DNA from: Ruminococcus sp.
GTDB taxonomy: Bacteria; Bacillota; Clostridia; Oscillospirales; Ruminococcaceae
Reading direction: 5' to 3'
Length of the DNA stretch: 64,000 nucleotides
NCBI GenBank assembly: GCA_017519145.1
Contig: JAFWTA010000038.1
Coordinates: forward strand, 1-64,000
This document shows positions 15,036 through 24,107 of this stretch, one piece after another. A program made the translations under genes and the position numbers. Each line of letters opens with the position of its first letter. The first letter of the stretch is position 1. Under the pieces are notes generated by a model. The model saw nothing but the letters and a program-made list of their open reading frames with translations, ran no database searches and was not told the DNA's origin.

Positions 15036-17570
15036 TCATTTTGCAAAATCAGTTATCAGTCCGAGAAGCTTTCTCTGTATCTCCAGAGCGTCATTGGAGG
15101 TAAGTCCGTTCTTTCCGCCTTCAACGTCACCGTTGATGCGTCCCTGTTCGGTGAGGTGGTTGGGATCGCTGCCCTCTATGCCGTACTTATTTGGATTTGC
15201 AAGAGCCTGCATGATAAGAATAGCGTCGCTGAGCTCAACTGTGCCGTCACAGTTGGTATCTCCGGGTACATCGGAGCCTTGCGGCGGTACCTCGGGGACA
15301 GCTCCTACGACTTTGACGATATTTACTATATTGGTTGTGGTCTCGATCCCGCTTACATTGGTAAGCTTCACGGAGTAGCTTCCCTCATCGGAGGCGGAAG
15401 GTTTGGGAATGGTGTAGGTCATTTTTGTGGCACCTTCAATAGCTTTTCCGTTATGGTACCACTGGCAGCTGAGGTCTTCGTTTGCTGTCTCGGCAAAGAG
15501 CGTAAACGCTTTATCGGTATTGATACGGATATCATGCTCCGCAGTATAGACAGTTATCTTTGACGGTATATCCACATTTTTTGCGGTCAGATCGCCGAGC
15601 TCCTTCCAGTCGTTGGCGCTGTCCTGCAGGAAAAGTCTTATGGAGTCCACAGGAGTTCCCGGGGTGAGTCCCATAACTTCAAATGGTATCTTAAACTCTA
15701 CCATGCCGTTTTTCCACTTGCACTGGCAGCCTGCATATGAGTCGTGGTCAAAGTAGATGTAGCCGTCAGATGCGTAGTACAGCCAGTAGCGTTCACCGCC
15801 GCTGTGTACTTCAAGATTGTATACGGGAGCGGAAGCCGCGTTGGACATCTTTCCCATGACATATATGGCTTCCTCGTCAGCTCTCAGGGACATGGACTGC
15901 TCCTCAGCCGATTTTATAATATCCGCTTCCTTCCACTCACGGGGATTGGACATCTCTCCGTCAACAACGGTGATATCGTCATAGGTTACGGGAGCTGAAT
16001 ACTGTACGAGTCCGACGATGGCACCGTTCTGCACCATGTAGTTGTCCGTTCCGACAGTGTCGGACTTGGTGATGTTTACCTTGCCCATGTAGTTTGCGCC
16101 CAGCTGTGCGTTCCAGATTCCGTCGTTGGCAAATCTGATTCCGTATTTGGGCGTATGACCTATATTGCTCACTGCAGGGGTTATCCTGAGATAGATGTTC
16201 CATTCACCCGGGGCTATACTGTCGGGGAGCTTTATGGAAAGGTCGTTTGAGATATTTCTGACGGTATCCCATTCGGCGCCGCCGTTAAAGCTGACGTTGG
16301 TGCTGTATATAACACCGTCCTTTTCAAGCATTACCTTTTGCCTTGTGGGGAATACCACCTCTCCGAAGCCTGTGTTTTCAAGGTCAAACTTCATCCGAAC
16401 ATCTCCGCCCTGAGCGGTCTGTGCTGTGTTCTCAGCCTTTCTGACCACAAAGCGGTAGCCGATATGGTCACGGATGAATTGAAATACGCTCTGTCCGTAG
16501 TATGCGGAGTTGTCAATGCCCTCAACGGAGTACTCCTCACCGAAAGTGTAGTCCTTGTAAAGCTGGAAGATATTGCCGTTTATGTAGCTCAGACGGGTCT
16601 TGTACATCTCTGGTATAGCGTTTTCGGGGAGATAGGTGTTAAACTGCTTGGCATAGTCGATATCGCCTGAGAATTCGCCGCCAAAGTAGGTGTTGTGAGT
16701 AACGCGGCTCAGCCATTCAGTCTCGATCTCACGGTCTGCGTAGGTGCCCAGATCAGAGTCGCTGCCCATATAGCCGTCGTCATAGAGACCAACACGTTCA
16801 AAGTCGAGTATACAGGGAAAAGGGTCAACAACAACGTCAGGGTCAGAGAAGCTGTATCTTTTATAATACTTGTCATCTGCAAGATCTGCGCGGCTCAGAC
16901 CGATAAGATTTGCAAAGGTATCGGGAGTTCTTACGGTTACGGGAATCGGTTCGGGAACAGCGTTCAGCATAGCACTCAGCAGCCTTGTCTTGTAGTCCAC
17001 AGTGGTGTACTTGCCGCCGTGCTGTTCGCCCCATTTTCCCACGAATCCGCTTTCAACATAGGCGAGAATGTCCTCGTTGTCCGAGAGGATCTTGCTGTCC
17101 TTTATCTGCTTTATGTGAGCCAGCACCTTGTCAAATGAAGCAGGCTCGGGGTTCTCTTTGCCGACAGCGTCATAGCGGAAGCGCACAGCTATCATACAGC
17201 CGTTTTTGCGGCAGTTGTCAAAAGTCTGCCGCCACGAATCAAAAAAAGTCTGGTCAAGGTCGTAATCCTTACCGGGGACATAGTTTCCATCTGCATCGGT
17301 AGTGCCGTTGACTCCCGAGGAGAAGGCTCCGATGTCGATAAAGAACAGAACGAGGCTTCCTGTGGGACTGTATACGGGAGTTTTGCCCGGTTTGCAGACC
17401 GCCCATACAGTGGAGGTGTAACCTGCGCCCGGGTTCTGTATTGTCTCAACGGATTCGGTGTAGCTGATACCGCTGTCTGCAAGTCCGTTGTCAGCGCTTG
17501 CAGCGGGTATCTGCGGCAGAGCGGAGACGATAAAAGCGGCAGACAGCAGAGAAGTTATTAGTTTTTTCAT
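15036..17570 (-). CDS. Secreted DUF4874/DUF4832 protein with Ig-like and dockerin modules
   Basis: An 844-residue secreted protein with a signal peptide (about 1-26). The first 380 residues resemble the DUF4874/DUF4832 pair (early text IQNPGAGYTST; later YVESGFVGKWGEQHG), a predicted glycoside-hydrolase-like barrel with no activity I can name. A beta-rich middle, an Ig-like domain (LSCQWYHNGKAIEG, about 690-760) and an atypical dockerin (about 770-842; DTNCDGTVELSD, with a longer insert before the second repeat) follow. The dockerin ties it to the cellulosome and suggests a polysaccharide substrate. A ribosome site (AAAGGAGA) precedes the ATG. No promoter is visible in the 58 bp upstream. Confidence 0.78.
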   Translation of the reverse strand: MKKLITSLLSAAFIVSALPQIPAASADNGLADSGISYTESVETIQNPGAGYTSTVWAVCKPGKTPVYSPTGSLVLFFIDIGAFSSGVNGTTDADGNYVPGKDYDLDQTFFDSWRQTFDNCRKNGCMIAVRFRYDAVGKENPEPASFDKVLAHIKQIKDSKILSDNEDILAYVESGFVGKWGEQHGGKYTTVDYKTRLLSAMLNAVPEPIPVTVRTPDTFANLIGLSRADLADDKYYKRYSFSDPDVVVDPFPCILDFERVGLYDDGYMGSDSDLGTYADREIETEWLSRVTHNTYFGGEFSGDIDYAKQFNTYLPENAIPEMYKTRLSYINGNIFQLYKDYTFGEEYSVEGIDNSAYYGQSVFQFIRDHIGYRFVVRKAENTAQTAQGGDVRMKFDLENTGFGEVVFPTRQKVMLEKDGVIYSTNVSFNGGAEWDTVRNISNDLSIKLPDSIAPGEWNIYLRITPAVSNIGHTPKYGIRFANDGIWNAQLGANYMGKVNITKSDTVGTDNYMVQNGAIVGLVQYSAPVTYDDITVVDGEMSNPREWKEADIIKSAEEQSMSLRADEEAIYVMGKMSNAASAPVYNLEVHSGGERYWLYYASDGYIYFDHDSYAGCQCKWKNGMVEFKIPFEVMGLTPGTPVDSIRLFLQDSANDWKELGDLTAKNVDIPSKITVYTAEHDIRINTDKAFTLFAETANEDLSCQWYHNGKAIEGATKMTYTIPKPSASDEGSYSVKLTNVSGIETTTNIVNIVKVVGAVPEVPPQGSDVPGDTNCDGTVELSDAILIMQALANPNKYGIEGSDPNHLTEQGRINGDVEGGKNGLTSNDALEIQRKLLGLITDFAK

Positions 17571-17596
17571 GTGTTATCTCCTTTCGGTAAAAAATT

Positions 17597-17621
17597 GGCG
17601 CTTTCTCAATGGGAAAGCGCC
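17597..17621 (-). terminator. Terminator of the EAL protein gene
   Basis: A 9-bp perfect stem (GGCGCTTTC / GAAAGCGCC) followed on the minus strand by AATTTTTT. Confidence 0.85.
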
Positions 17622-17628
17622 TTATGTG

Positions 17629-19581
17629 TCAAGCACTTAATTCGGGGGATATTTTCAGTTCGCCCGCGGATATTTTTTCCCTTAGCTTTTCGATGGGAAC
17701 AGGCTTGCTGAACAGGTAACCCTGTGCGCGGTCACAGCCAATAGCCTCAAGGAAGCGGAACTGTTCGGCAGTCTCAACACCTTCGGTAAGGGAGAGCATT
17801 TTCAGCTGCTTGGTGAGGCTTACGATATTTTCCAGAATAGGTCTGGTCTTTTCGTTATCCTTGAAGCCTGAGAGGAACTTCATGTCTATTTTAAGAACAT
17901 CGAACTGGTAGTCCTTCAAAACATTCAGCGATGAGTAGCCGCTTCCGAAATCGTCCAGCCATACCTTGTAGCCGAAGCTGCGCAGGTTCTTTATTGCACT
18001 GGGGAGAAAGTCCTGCTGATCCGTAAGGGCACTTTCGGTTATCTCGATATCGATGAAGTTTTTCGGTACGCCGTACTTCTCAACAGTATCGCAGAGATAT
18101 CCGACTATGTCACAAAGCTCAAAGTCAAGGCGCGAGAAGTTGAGGGAAACAGGAGCAAAAGGCTTCTTGTTGTCAGCAGCATCGCGGTAGTCCCTGCATA
18201 CAGCGTCGATTATGTACCGGTCGAGCTTGTAGATCTGGCGGTACTCCTCAAGGATCTCGATGAATGCTCCGGGGGAAAGCAGACCGTAGTTGGGATCCTC
18301 CCATCTGGCGAGAGCTTCAAGACCGCAGATACAGCCGTTCCTTGTAGATACCACTGGCTGGTAGTAGACCTTGATATAGCCGTTTGCAATAGCATTGTCT
18401 ATGTTATTTACGATGTAATGCTTCAGCTGGAACTTGTCCTCAAGGGACTTGTCGTATATACGCAGAGTCCTGTCGTAGTGCTTCTTGATACTGTTGCAGG
18501 CAAATCTTGCGCGGTCGCAGGCAAGGCTTACGTCTGCCTCGTCGCCTACGGGCTTGTATGCTCCGCATTTCAGTTCAAGATGGACTTCTCGCTGCAGCTT
18601 CTTTATCTCGCCCGAAAGCTGTCCGATGATATTTTTTGCACCGTCTATCCTTGTGAGGACTACGAAATGATCGTCGGAAAAACGTGATACAAGCGAGCCC
18701 TTGAATGAGTCCTCGATCATGTGAGCCACCTTTATGAGCAGTTCATTTCCCTCATGAAAGCCATACTTTTCGTTGTAGGATTTGAAGTTCTCGATATCAA
18801 AGAACAGAAAGATGACGTTCTCCTTGTCGGTAGTGACATAGCCGAGGACCTTTTCAGCCTCATTCCTGAAATACACCATATTATGTATTCCCGTAAGCTC
18901 GTCCTCGACGGATATCTTGGAGAGGTAGGTATTTATCTTTTCAAGATTTTCGTCCTTCAGCGCCTGAACTCTTGTGTTGTTGTAATTGGCTACGCAGACC
19001 ATCATAGTGGATATCCACATGATAAAGAAGTTTATCTGTGTGGCAACAGTGGTTCCGACCTCTCCCGTGTTCACAGCAACCATCTCATTCATGCGATAAT
19101 AGAAGTACAGATATGAGACTGAGGCGATAATAAAGGCGATATAGGGTTTCCATGTAAGCAGGCAGAGCGAGAAAAGCTCCATGGTAAGAAAGGTGAGTAT
19201 CTGCTCACCTTTGGAATAGTCATTCAGAGAGATCTTTATGCCGAAATAGATGCACACCAGAGTGAATACCCATTTGACAGTGGTACAAAGATACCGTTTG
19301 TCTTTTTTTCCCATCATGAACCTTACGGAGAAAAACAGCATTATAATTCCCGTAAACATGAGTATGAAGTAGTTGATGTAGTACTTCTCTATATAGTGCA
19401 TCATGTTGCTCTGGAGGTTTTCGCGGAAGATTGTCAGCGTCATGCGCATTATCATCCATATCTCAAGAACTATGACAACAATGGACATATATATACTTGC
19501 ACGCATATTTGTGGTGAAGAAGTAGTCGCGGACATATTTACTCTGTTTTTCGAATCCGAGTCCGTTGAGTATTGATCTCAT
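17629..19581 (-). CDS. Membrane c-di-GMP phosphodiesterase with degenerate GGDEF domain
   Basis: A 650-residue protein: about six membrane helices (residues 28-200), GGDEF domain (about 220-380) and EAL domain (about 390-640). The GGDEF signature is replaced by SDDHF near 302-306, so it should not make c-di-GMP. The EAL domain looks complete: GLEALARW (E422), NFSRLDF, IEITES, LDDFGSGYSS, LKID, EGVET and QGYLFSKPV. It is therefore expected to break c-di-GMP to pGpG, with the dead GGDEF perhaps binding GTP as a regulator. The membrane part probably senses an external or lipid signal. It is a single-gene unit with a consensus promoter and its own terminator. Confidence 0.88.
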   Translation of the reverse strand: MRSILNGLGFEKQSKYVRDYFFTTNMRASIYMSIVVIVLEIWMIMRMTLTIFRENLQSNMMHYIEKYYINYFILMFTGIIMLFFSVRFMMGKKDKRYLCTTVKWVFTLVCIYFGIKISLNDYSKGEQILTFLTMELFSLCLLTWKPYIAFIIASVSYLYFYYRMNEMVAVNTGEVGTTVATQINFFIMWISTMMVCVANYNNTRVQALKDENLEKINTYLSKISVEDELTGIHNMVYFRNEAEKVLGYVTTDKENVIFLFFDIENFKSYNEKYGFHEGNELLIKVAHMIEDSFKGSLVSRFSDDHFVVLTRIDGAKNIIGQLSGEIKKLQREVHLELKCGAYKPVGDEADVSLACDRARFACNSIKKHYDRTLRIYDKSLEDKFQLKHYIVNNIDNAIANGYIKVYYQPVVSTRNGCICGLEALARWEDPNYGLLSPGAFIEILEEYRQIYKLDRYIIDAVCRDYRDAADNKKPFAPVSLNFSRLDFELCDIVGYLCDTVEKYGVPKNFIDIEITESALTDQQDFLPSAIKNLRSFGYKVWLDDFGSGYSSLNVLKDYQFDVLKIDMKFLSGFKDNEKTRPILENIVSLTKQLKMLSLTEGVETAEQFRFLEAIGCDRAQGYLFSKPVPIEKLREKISAGELKISPELSA

Positions 19582-19622
19582 ATTTCCGCCCCCTAATGAA
19601 AAAATGAAATATTTGTCATTTT

Positions 19623-19651
19623 ATTATAACATATTGACGGTAAATTGTCAA
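19623..19651 (-). promoter_or_regulatory. Promoter of the EAL protein gene
   Basis: On the minus strand: TTGACA, 17 bp, TATAAT, a full consensus match, about 42 bp before the start codon. Confidence 0.8.
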
Positions 19652-19780
19652 TAGAACGCGAAAAATATGTTAGATTTCAACATAAAGTCATATGCGAGCA
19701 GTAAATTACAGTATGTCAATTTATTTTGTTAGTTTATTATTGGTCACAGTTTTGCGGAATGCTGTTTCAGGCTGTGCCTC

Positions 19781-19809
19781 TTGCCTTTTTTCTGCGCATA
19801 TGATATAAT
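19781..19809 (+). promoter_or_regulatory. Promoter of the PglX-like methylase
   Basis: TTGCCT, 17 bp, TATAAT, ending 31 bp before the start codon. Confidence 0.7.
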
Positions 19810-19840
19810 ATTATCTGAAATAACAAAAAGGAGGGAGCCG

Positions 19841-21910
19841 ATGAAAAGGTCGTCACTGAAAAAAGCAGCACTTTCTGTACGCGAAAAGACAGATATATTC
19901 CTCGGGGAAAAGGCGGAGCCTTTCGGCTTTGAAGCTTTTTTTCGCAGTGCAGCAGGACTGTATATGGCTGAAAACAGCCTTATCTCACGGGACGATCTGT
20001 TCAGGCTCAGTGAGCTCCTTCCGAGTATTTTTCCGCAATGCGGAGATAATGAGGAGCTTGTAAGAGCTGCTTCCGCAAGAGCCTGCGATGTTCTTGGTGA
20101 ATTGACCGAGGAAGTGTGGAAGGGCGGCGTCGAGACAGTCGGTCAGCTTTACCAGTACTTTATCAGCGGTGACAGGGACAGCGCTGAGCAGGGCATGAAA
20201 AAAAATCACAAGGTCTCTGCGGAGTGTTTGCCTGCCGCAACACAGATATTCACTCCCCGGTGGATCGCACGTTATCTTACCGAGAATACTCTCGGCCGTG
20301 TTTTTTCGGGAAGCTGCGGATTTGACACCTCGGGACTGTCCTATTATGTTGAGCGTGAGACTTCTCTCCGCAGACGTTCGCCAGAGGAGATAACTCTCCT
20401 TGACCCATGTGTGGGAAGCGGAAATATCCTTGTCTGTGCCTTTGATATGTTTATGGAGCTCTACCGCTCTCTTGGCTATGACAGCAGCACCGCGGCAAAA
20501 ACTATACTCGAACGTAATTTGTTCGGACTGGACATCGACTGCCGCGTTTGCAGGATAGCCCGATTTGCTCTCATCATAAGAGCTGCGGAGCAGGACAGAG
20601 AGCTGCTGTTCAGCGGCATTTCTCCGAGGATATATGACCTGAGCGAGTCTGAGACAGCAGAGCAGTTTTCGGGAAGTGAGGTCTTCGGCAGTCTTATAAG
20701 ACCTGTTTCCCTGCGCAGTGACGTTAGCGGCAGCGCAAAAGCTCTCCGTGAAATCCTCACAGGCAGATTTACCTGTGTGGTGACAAATCCGCCATATCTT
20801 TCAAGTGCCCGCATGAACAGGGAGCTTCTCAGCTTTCTTAAAGAGGAATACACCGATTTTTCAGCAGACCTGTTTGCGGCGTTCATAGTACGGTGCTGTC
20901 AGCTCGCCGAGGATGACGGCTACACAGGCTTTCTGACGCCTTATGTGTGGATGTTCATCAAGAGCTACGAAAAGCTGAGGAGAATGATGTTCACGGAGAA
21001 AACACCCGAGACCCTTGTACAGTTTGAGTACTCCGCATTCGGTGAGGCGACTGTGCCTGTCTGCGGCTTTACTCTCAGGAACTGTCGGACAGATGTTAAG
21101 GGAGTATATTTCCGTCTGACAGAGTTCAAGGGAGGACTTGAAGTCCAGCACGACAGGTTCCTCGAGGCTGTGAGAAACAGAGACTGCGGCTATGTATATG
21201 AGACTGCGGCATCGGATTTCGGCAGGCTGCCAGAGTCGCCTGCGGCATACTGGGTGAGCAGCAGAGTGAGAGAGCTCTATGAGAAATATCCCTCCCTCGG
21301 CAGCATATCAGCTCCGAGAAAGGGCAATTCCACCTCTGATAACAGCAGATTTCTCCGTTACTGGTACGAGGTGGACTACAGCACGATAAATTTACACAGC
21401 AGTTCCATCAACAGGGCAGAGACCCGAAAAAAACGCTGGTTTCCCTATAATAAGGGGGGCGGCTTCCGGAAGTGGTACGGTTTTAAGGAGTACATAATCG
21501 ACTGGTATGACGATGCGGCAGAGATAAGAGCGGTGCCTACTGCGGTCATTGCCAATTATCAGTACTTCATGAAGGAGGGGCTTACATGGTCCACCCTTAC
21601 CAGCGGCAAGTTCAGCATAAGGCAGTTTGGCAGCGGCTATATTTTCGATAACGGGGGCTGCTGTATATTTGAGCTAGGTGACAGAAAAAACTTCATCTGC
21701 GGGCTGCTCAACTCCAAGGTCTTTGCCTATATATTCGGTCAGCTCAACCCGACCCTGAACTTCCAGTCGGGTGAGGTGGCTAAGTTCCCTGTGATATGCA
21801 AGCCGTCTGTGGAAGCGGACAGGCTTGTGGAGGAATGTGTGGAGATATCAAAGTCCGAATACGATTCATTTGAAACAAGCCGCGGTTTTATGCGGCACCC
21901 ACTTATATGA
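19841..21910 (+). CDS. Orphan BREX-type PglX-like adenine DNA methyltransferase, C-terminally short
   Basis: A 689-residue protein. PglX methylates adenine in BREX phage-defence systems. Matches to that family: PAATQIFTPRWIARYLTENT (about 131-150); SAM motif LDPCVGSGNI (about 187-196) with GLDID; catalytic NPPY (about 316-319); RWFPYNKGGGFRKWYG; LNPTLNFQSG; and the segment DSFETSRGFMRHPLI, which forms the last residues. In full-length PglX (about 1200 residues) several hundred more residues follow that motif, so this one ends there and lacks the C-terminal part. No other BREX gene is in the window. Start ATG 19841 has AAGGAGGGAG upstream. It may be a lone methylase or a remnant. The next gene follows after 12 bp. 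Confidence 0.82.
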   Translation: MKRSSLKKAALSVREKTDIFLGEKAEPFGFEAFFRSAAGLYMAENSLISRDDLFRLSELLPSIFPQCGDNEELVRAASARACDVLGELTEEVWKGGVETVGQLYQYFISGDRDSAEQGMKKNHKVSAECLPAATQIFTPRWIARYLTENTLGRVFSGSCGFDTSGLSYYVERETSLRRRSPEEITLLDPCVGSGNILVCAFDMFMELYRSLGYDSSTAAKTILERNLFGLDIDCRVCRIARFALIIRAAEQDRELLFSGISPRIYDLSESETAEQFSGSEVFGSLIRPVSLRSDVSGSAKALREILTGRFTCVVTNPPYLSSARMNRELLSFLKEEYTDFSADLFAAFIVRCCQLAEDDGYTGFLTPYVWMFIKSYEKLRRMMFTEKTPETLVQFEYSAFGEATVPVCGFTLRNCRTDVKGVYFRLTEFKGGLEVQHDRFLEAVRNRDCGYVYETAASDFGRLPESPAAYWVSSRVRELYEKYPSLGSISAPRKGNSTSDNSRFLRYWYEVDYSTINLHSSSINRAETRKKRWFPYNKGGGFRKWYGFKEYIIDWYDDAAEIRAVPTAVIANYQYFMKEGLTWSTLTSGKFSIRQFGSGYIFDNGGCCIFELGDRKNFICGLLNSKVFAYIFGQLNPTLNFQSGEVAKFPVICKPSVEADRLVEECVEISKSEYDSFETSRGFMRHPLI

Positions 21911-21922
21911 AAGGGGGAAAAG

Positions 21923-23191
21923 ATGTCAGATAATCCAAAGCTTTTTATTAGAAGGGCATTTCCTGTCGTACTCGTTGCCGCAGCAGTTGTATGCTGCGCT
22001 GTGCTGGCAGTAAAGATAAGCAAGGGCAAGAATACTGTAAGCAGGATAAGTGCTGTTCCTGTTGAGGAGAAGAGCACTGCTGCGGATGAGACTACTGTGA
22101 CTACGGTTCCCGTTACTACTGCGGAGCCTACTACCGAACCTCCCGATGATGTAACTGTCAGAATAGGGGAGATGTCCCTGCACGAAAAGGTCTGTCAGCT
22201 CTTTGTGGTGACTCCGGAAAGCCTTACAAACGGAGAGAATTATTCCGTTGCAGGAGAGATGACAAGAGCTGCACTGAAGGACTATCCCGTGGGCGGACTT
22301 GTGTACTTTGCAAAGAATATAGACTCTGCGGAAGCTATCTCGCAGATGATAGCCAATACGAAGCAATATGCCTCGGAGCAGAGCATGGTTCCGCTGTTTT
22401 ACTCGGTTGATGAAGAGGGCGGTACAGTGGCAAGATGTGCTCAGAAGGCAGGTACAACGTGGTTTTCGTCCATGTATTACTACAAAGAAGGCGGAAAGGA
22501 TACTGCTTTTGCCAATGCCGAGACCATAGGCTCGGATATTGCTGGTCTTGGCTTTGATCTTGACTTTGCTCCTGTTGCGGATACATGGTCAAATCCGTAC
22601 AATACCGTCATCGGCGCCCGTGCATACAGCGATGATTTTCATCAGTCCGCAGACCTTGTGGCTTCAGCGGTGGAGGGATTTCACAGCGGCGGAGTTTATT
22701 GTACCCTGAAGCATTTCCCGGGACACGGTGACACAGCAGGCGACTCACACTACGGAGCGGTCTACACCGATAAGAGCGTTGCCGAACTCACACAGGGGGA
22801 GTACCTTGCCTTTGAGAGCGGTATCGCCTCGGGAGCCGATATGGTCATGGTGGGGCATATAACCATGAACGGCGTAGACGGTCTGCCTGCAACTCTCTCC
22901 CATACTATGGTGACGGACGAGCTGCGCGGAAGGCTTGGCTTTGGCGGCGTCGTCATAACGGATTCCCTGTCAATGGGAGCAGTTGCCGATATGTACGGCA
23001 GCGGAGAGCTTGCGGTCAGGGTCATAGAGGCAGGCGGAGATATGCTGCTCATGCCTCGTGACCTCGGAGAAGCTGTCAGGGGAGTGGAAGCTGCTGTCAA
23101 TGATGGACGTATCGCCGAGGAGCGCATCGACGAGAGCCTTGACAGGATATTGCGTCTGAAATCTGAAAGATCGGATATAAAAAAGAGCTGA
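21923..23191 (+). CDS. GH3 beta-N-acetylhexosaminidase (NagZ-like), membrane-anchored
   Basis: A 422-residue protein with one N-terminal membrane segment (about 12-31), a Thr/Glu-rich spacer and a GH3 barrel (about 75-415). The NagZ signature KHFPGHGDT is at 263-271, with the Asp-His acid/base pair D274/H276, and the nucleophile is D347 in VITDSLSM. It should remove N-acetylglucosamine from muropeptides or chitin-type sugars outside the membrane. AAGGGGG lies upstream of the ATG. It is probably co-transcribed with the PglX-like gene but unrelated in function. Confidence 0.88.
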   Translation: MSDNPKLFIRRAFPVVLVAAAVVCCAVLAVKISKGKNTVSRISAVPVEEKSTAADETTVTTVPVTTAEPTTEPPDDVTVRIGEMSLHEKVCQLFVVTPESLTNGENYSVAGEMTRAALKDYPVGGLVYFAKNIDSAEAISQMIANTKQYASEQSMVPLFYSVDEEGGTVARCAQKAGTTWFSSMYYYKEGGKDTAFANAETIGSDIAGLGFDLDFAPVADTWSNPYNTVIGARAYSDDFHQSADLVASAVEGFHSGGVYCTLKHFPGHGDTAGDSHYGAVYTDKSVAELTQGEYLAFESGIASGADMVMVGHITMNGVDGLPATLSHTMVTDELRGRLGFGGVVITDSLSMGAVADMYGSGELAVRVIEAGGDMLLMPRDLGEAVRGVEAAVNDGRIAEERIDESLDRILRLKSERSDIKKS

Positions 23192-23209
23192 ACAGTGTTC
23201 AGCTCTTTT
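23185..23209. terminator. Shared bidirectional terminator
   Basis: An 8-bp stem (GAGCTGAA / TTCAGCTC) flanked by A and T runs between two convergent genes. It overlaps both stop codons. Confidence 0.85.
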
Positions 23210-24104
23210 TATTATCGGTTATATCGTCATCTGAGTCCCTTTCAAGCTCTACCGTTTTCCTGCGCCAGTCGTTTGCTGCAAGCTCGTATGCGGTATTGAA
23301 GTATCGCTCGGACTCGTTCATATCTCCCATGCGCTTCAGACATCTGGCCTTATCGAGAGATATGCCGAAGGCTATTGACTTCACATCGTCGTACTTTTTC
23401 AGCAGCTTCATTGCATTCTCATACTGCTCATGCACCATAAGTGACTCAAAGTATGCAGTGTCTATGAAATAGTCCACCCATTCATTTCTGCCGCGCATCC
23501 GTGAGAAGTACTTTTCACCGTGCTTCAGCCAGTATTCGGTGCGCTCAGTGTCTTTTCGTGCGGAGCTGAGCTGTATAAGCAGGACATGGTACATTATCAT
23601 GTTCTGCTGAGCGTTGATATCAGCGTGGTTTTGGGCAGCTTTTTCCATATAGTCCATATCGGCAAGGTCCAGCTTTTCCTCGGCATCGTCGAAGCGATGC
23701 AGCGAAAGATAGGCTTCACCGAGAAACATGGCGTACTGTGAGATATAGAGCTTGTTGTTCTCTCTGTCACTGAGACAGACGCGAAGCTGCTCCTCCATCT
23801 CGTTTATCAGCGGCTCTGCGTAGCCTTCATCAGCAATGCGCATAACAAGGCGGCGAAAAGTCTTGTACTGCTTGTTCATACGGGGAGCTATAAAAACAGC
23901 GGTCAGTATATTCACAATAACAGAGGCGACAGCGGCAAAGACAAGTCTGAAAAACACCGAGCCCGAGGTCTTGCTGCCTGCAAGAGCGCTGACAGCGTCA
24001 ACTCCCGTTATAAGTGCGAATACGATCACAAATATCAGCGCCCACCGTTTGAATACTCTTATGAAGAAGTGGGCAGAGCTGTTTGCTTTTGACGAATTAT
24101 CCAT
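23199..24104 (-). CDS. Membrane protein with TPR-like helical repeats
   Basis: A 301-residue protein of unknown function. Two N-terminal membrane helices (about 20-40 and 50-75) are followed by about 200 residues of helical pairs that look like tetratricopeptide repeats (for example AMFLGEAYLSLHRFDDAEEKL and YFNTAYELA). Such domains bind proteins. It lies 3 bp downstream of the FNT channel gene and shares its promoter. Whether the two proteins act together is not known. Confidence 0.6.
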   Translation of the reverse strand: MDNSSKANSSAHFFIRVFKRWALIFVIVFALITGVDAVSALAGSKTSGSVFFRLVFAAVASVIVNILTAVFIAPRMNKQYKTFRRLVMRIADEGYAEPLINEMEEQLRVCLSDRENNKLYISQYAMFLGEAYLSLHRFDDAEEKLDLADMDYMEKAAQNHADINAQQNMIMYHVLLIQLSSARKDTERTEYWLKHGEKYFSRMRGRNEWVDYFIDTAYFESLMVHEQYENAMKLLKKYDDVKSIAFGISLDKARCLKRMGDMNESERYFNTAYELAANDWRRKTVELERDSDDDITDNKKS

Positions 24105-24107
24105 AGT

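Noticed and set aside
19841-23191. A full phage-defence island around the PglX-like gene
   Set aside because: The neighbours are an EAL protein, a GH3 enzyme and a TPR-like membrane protein; no other defence gene is visible.
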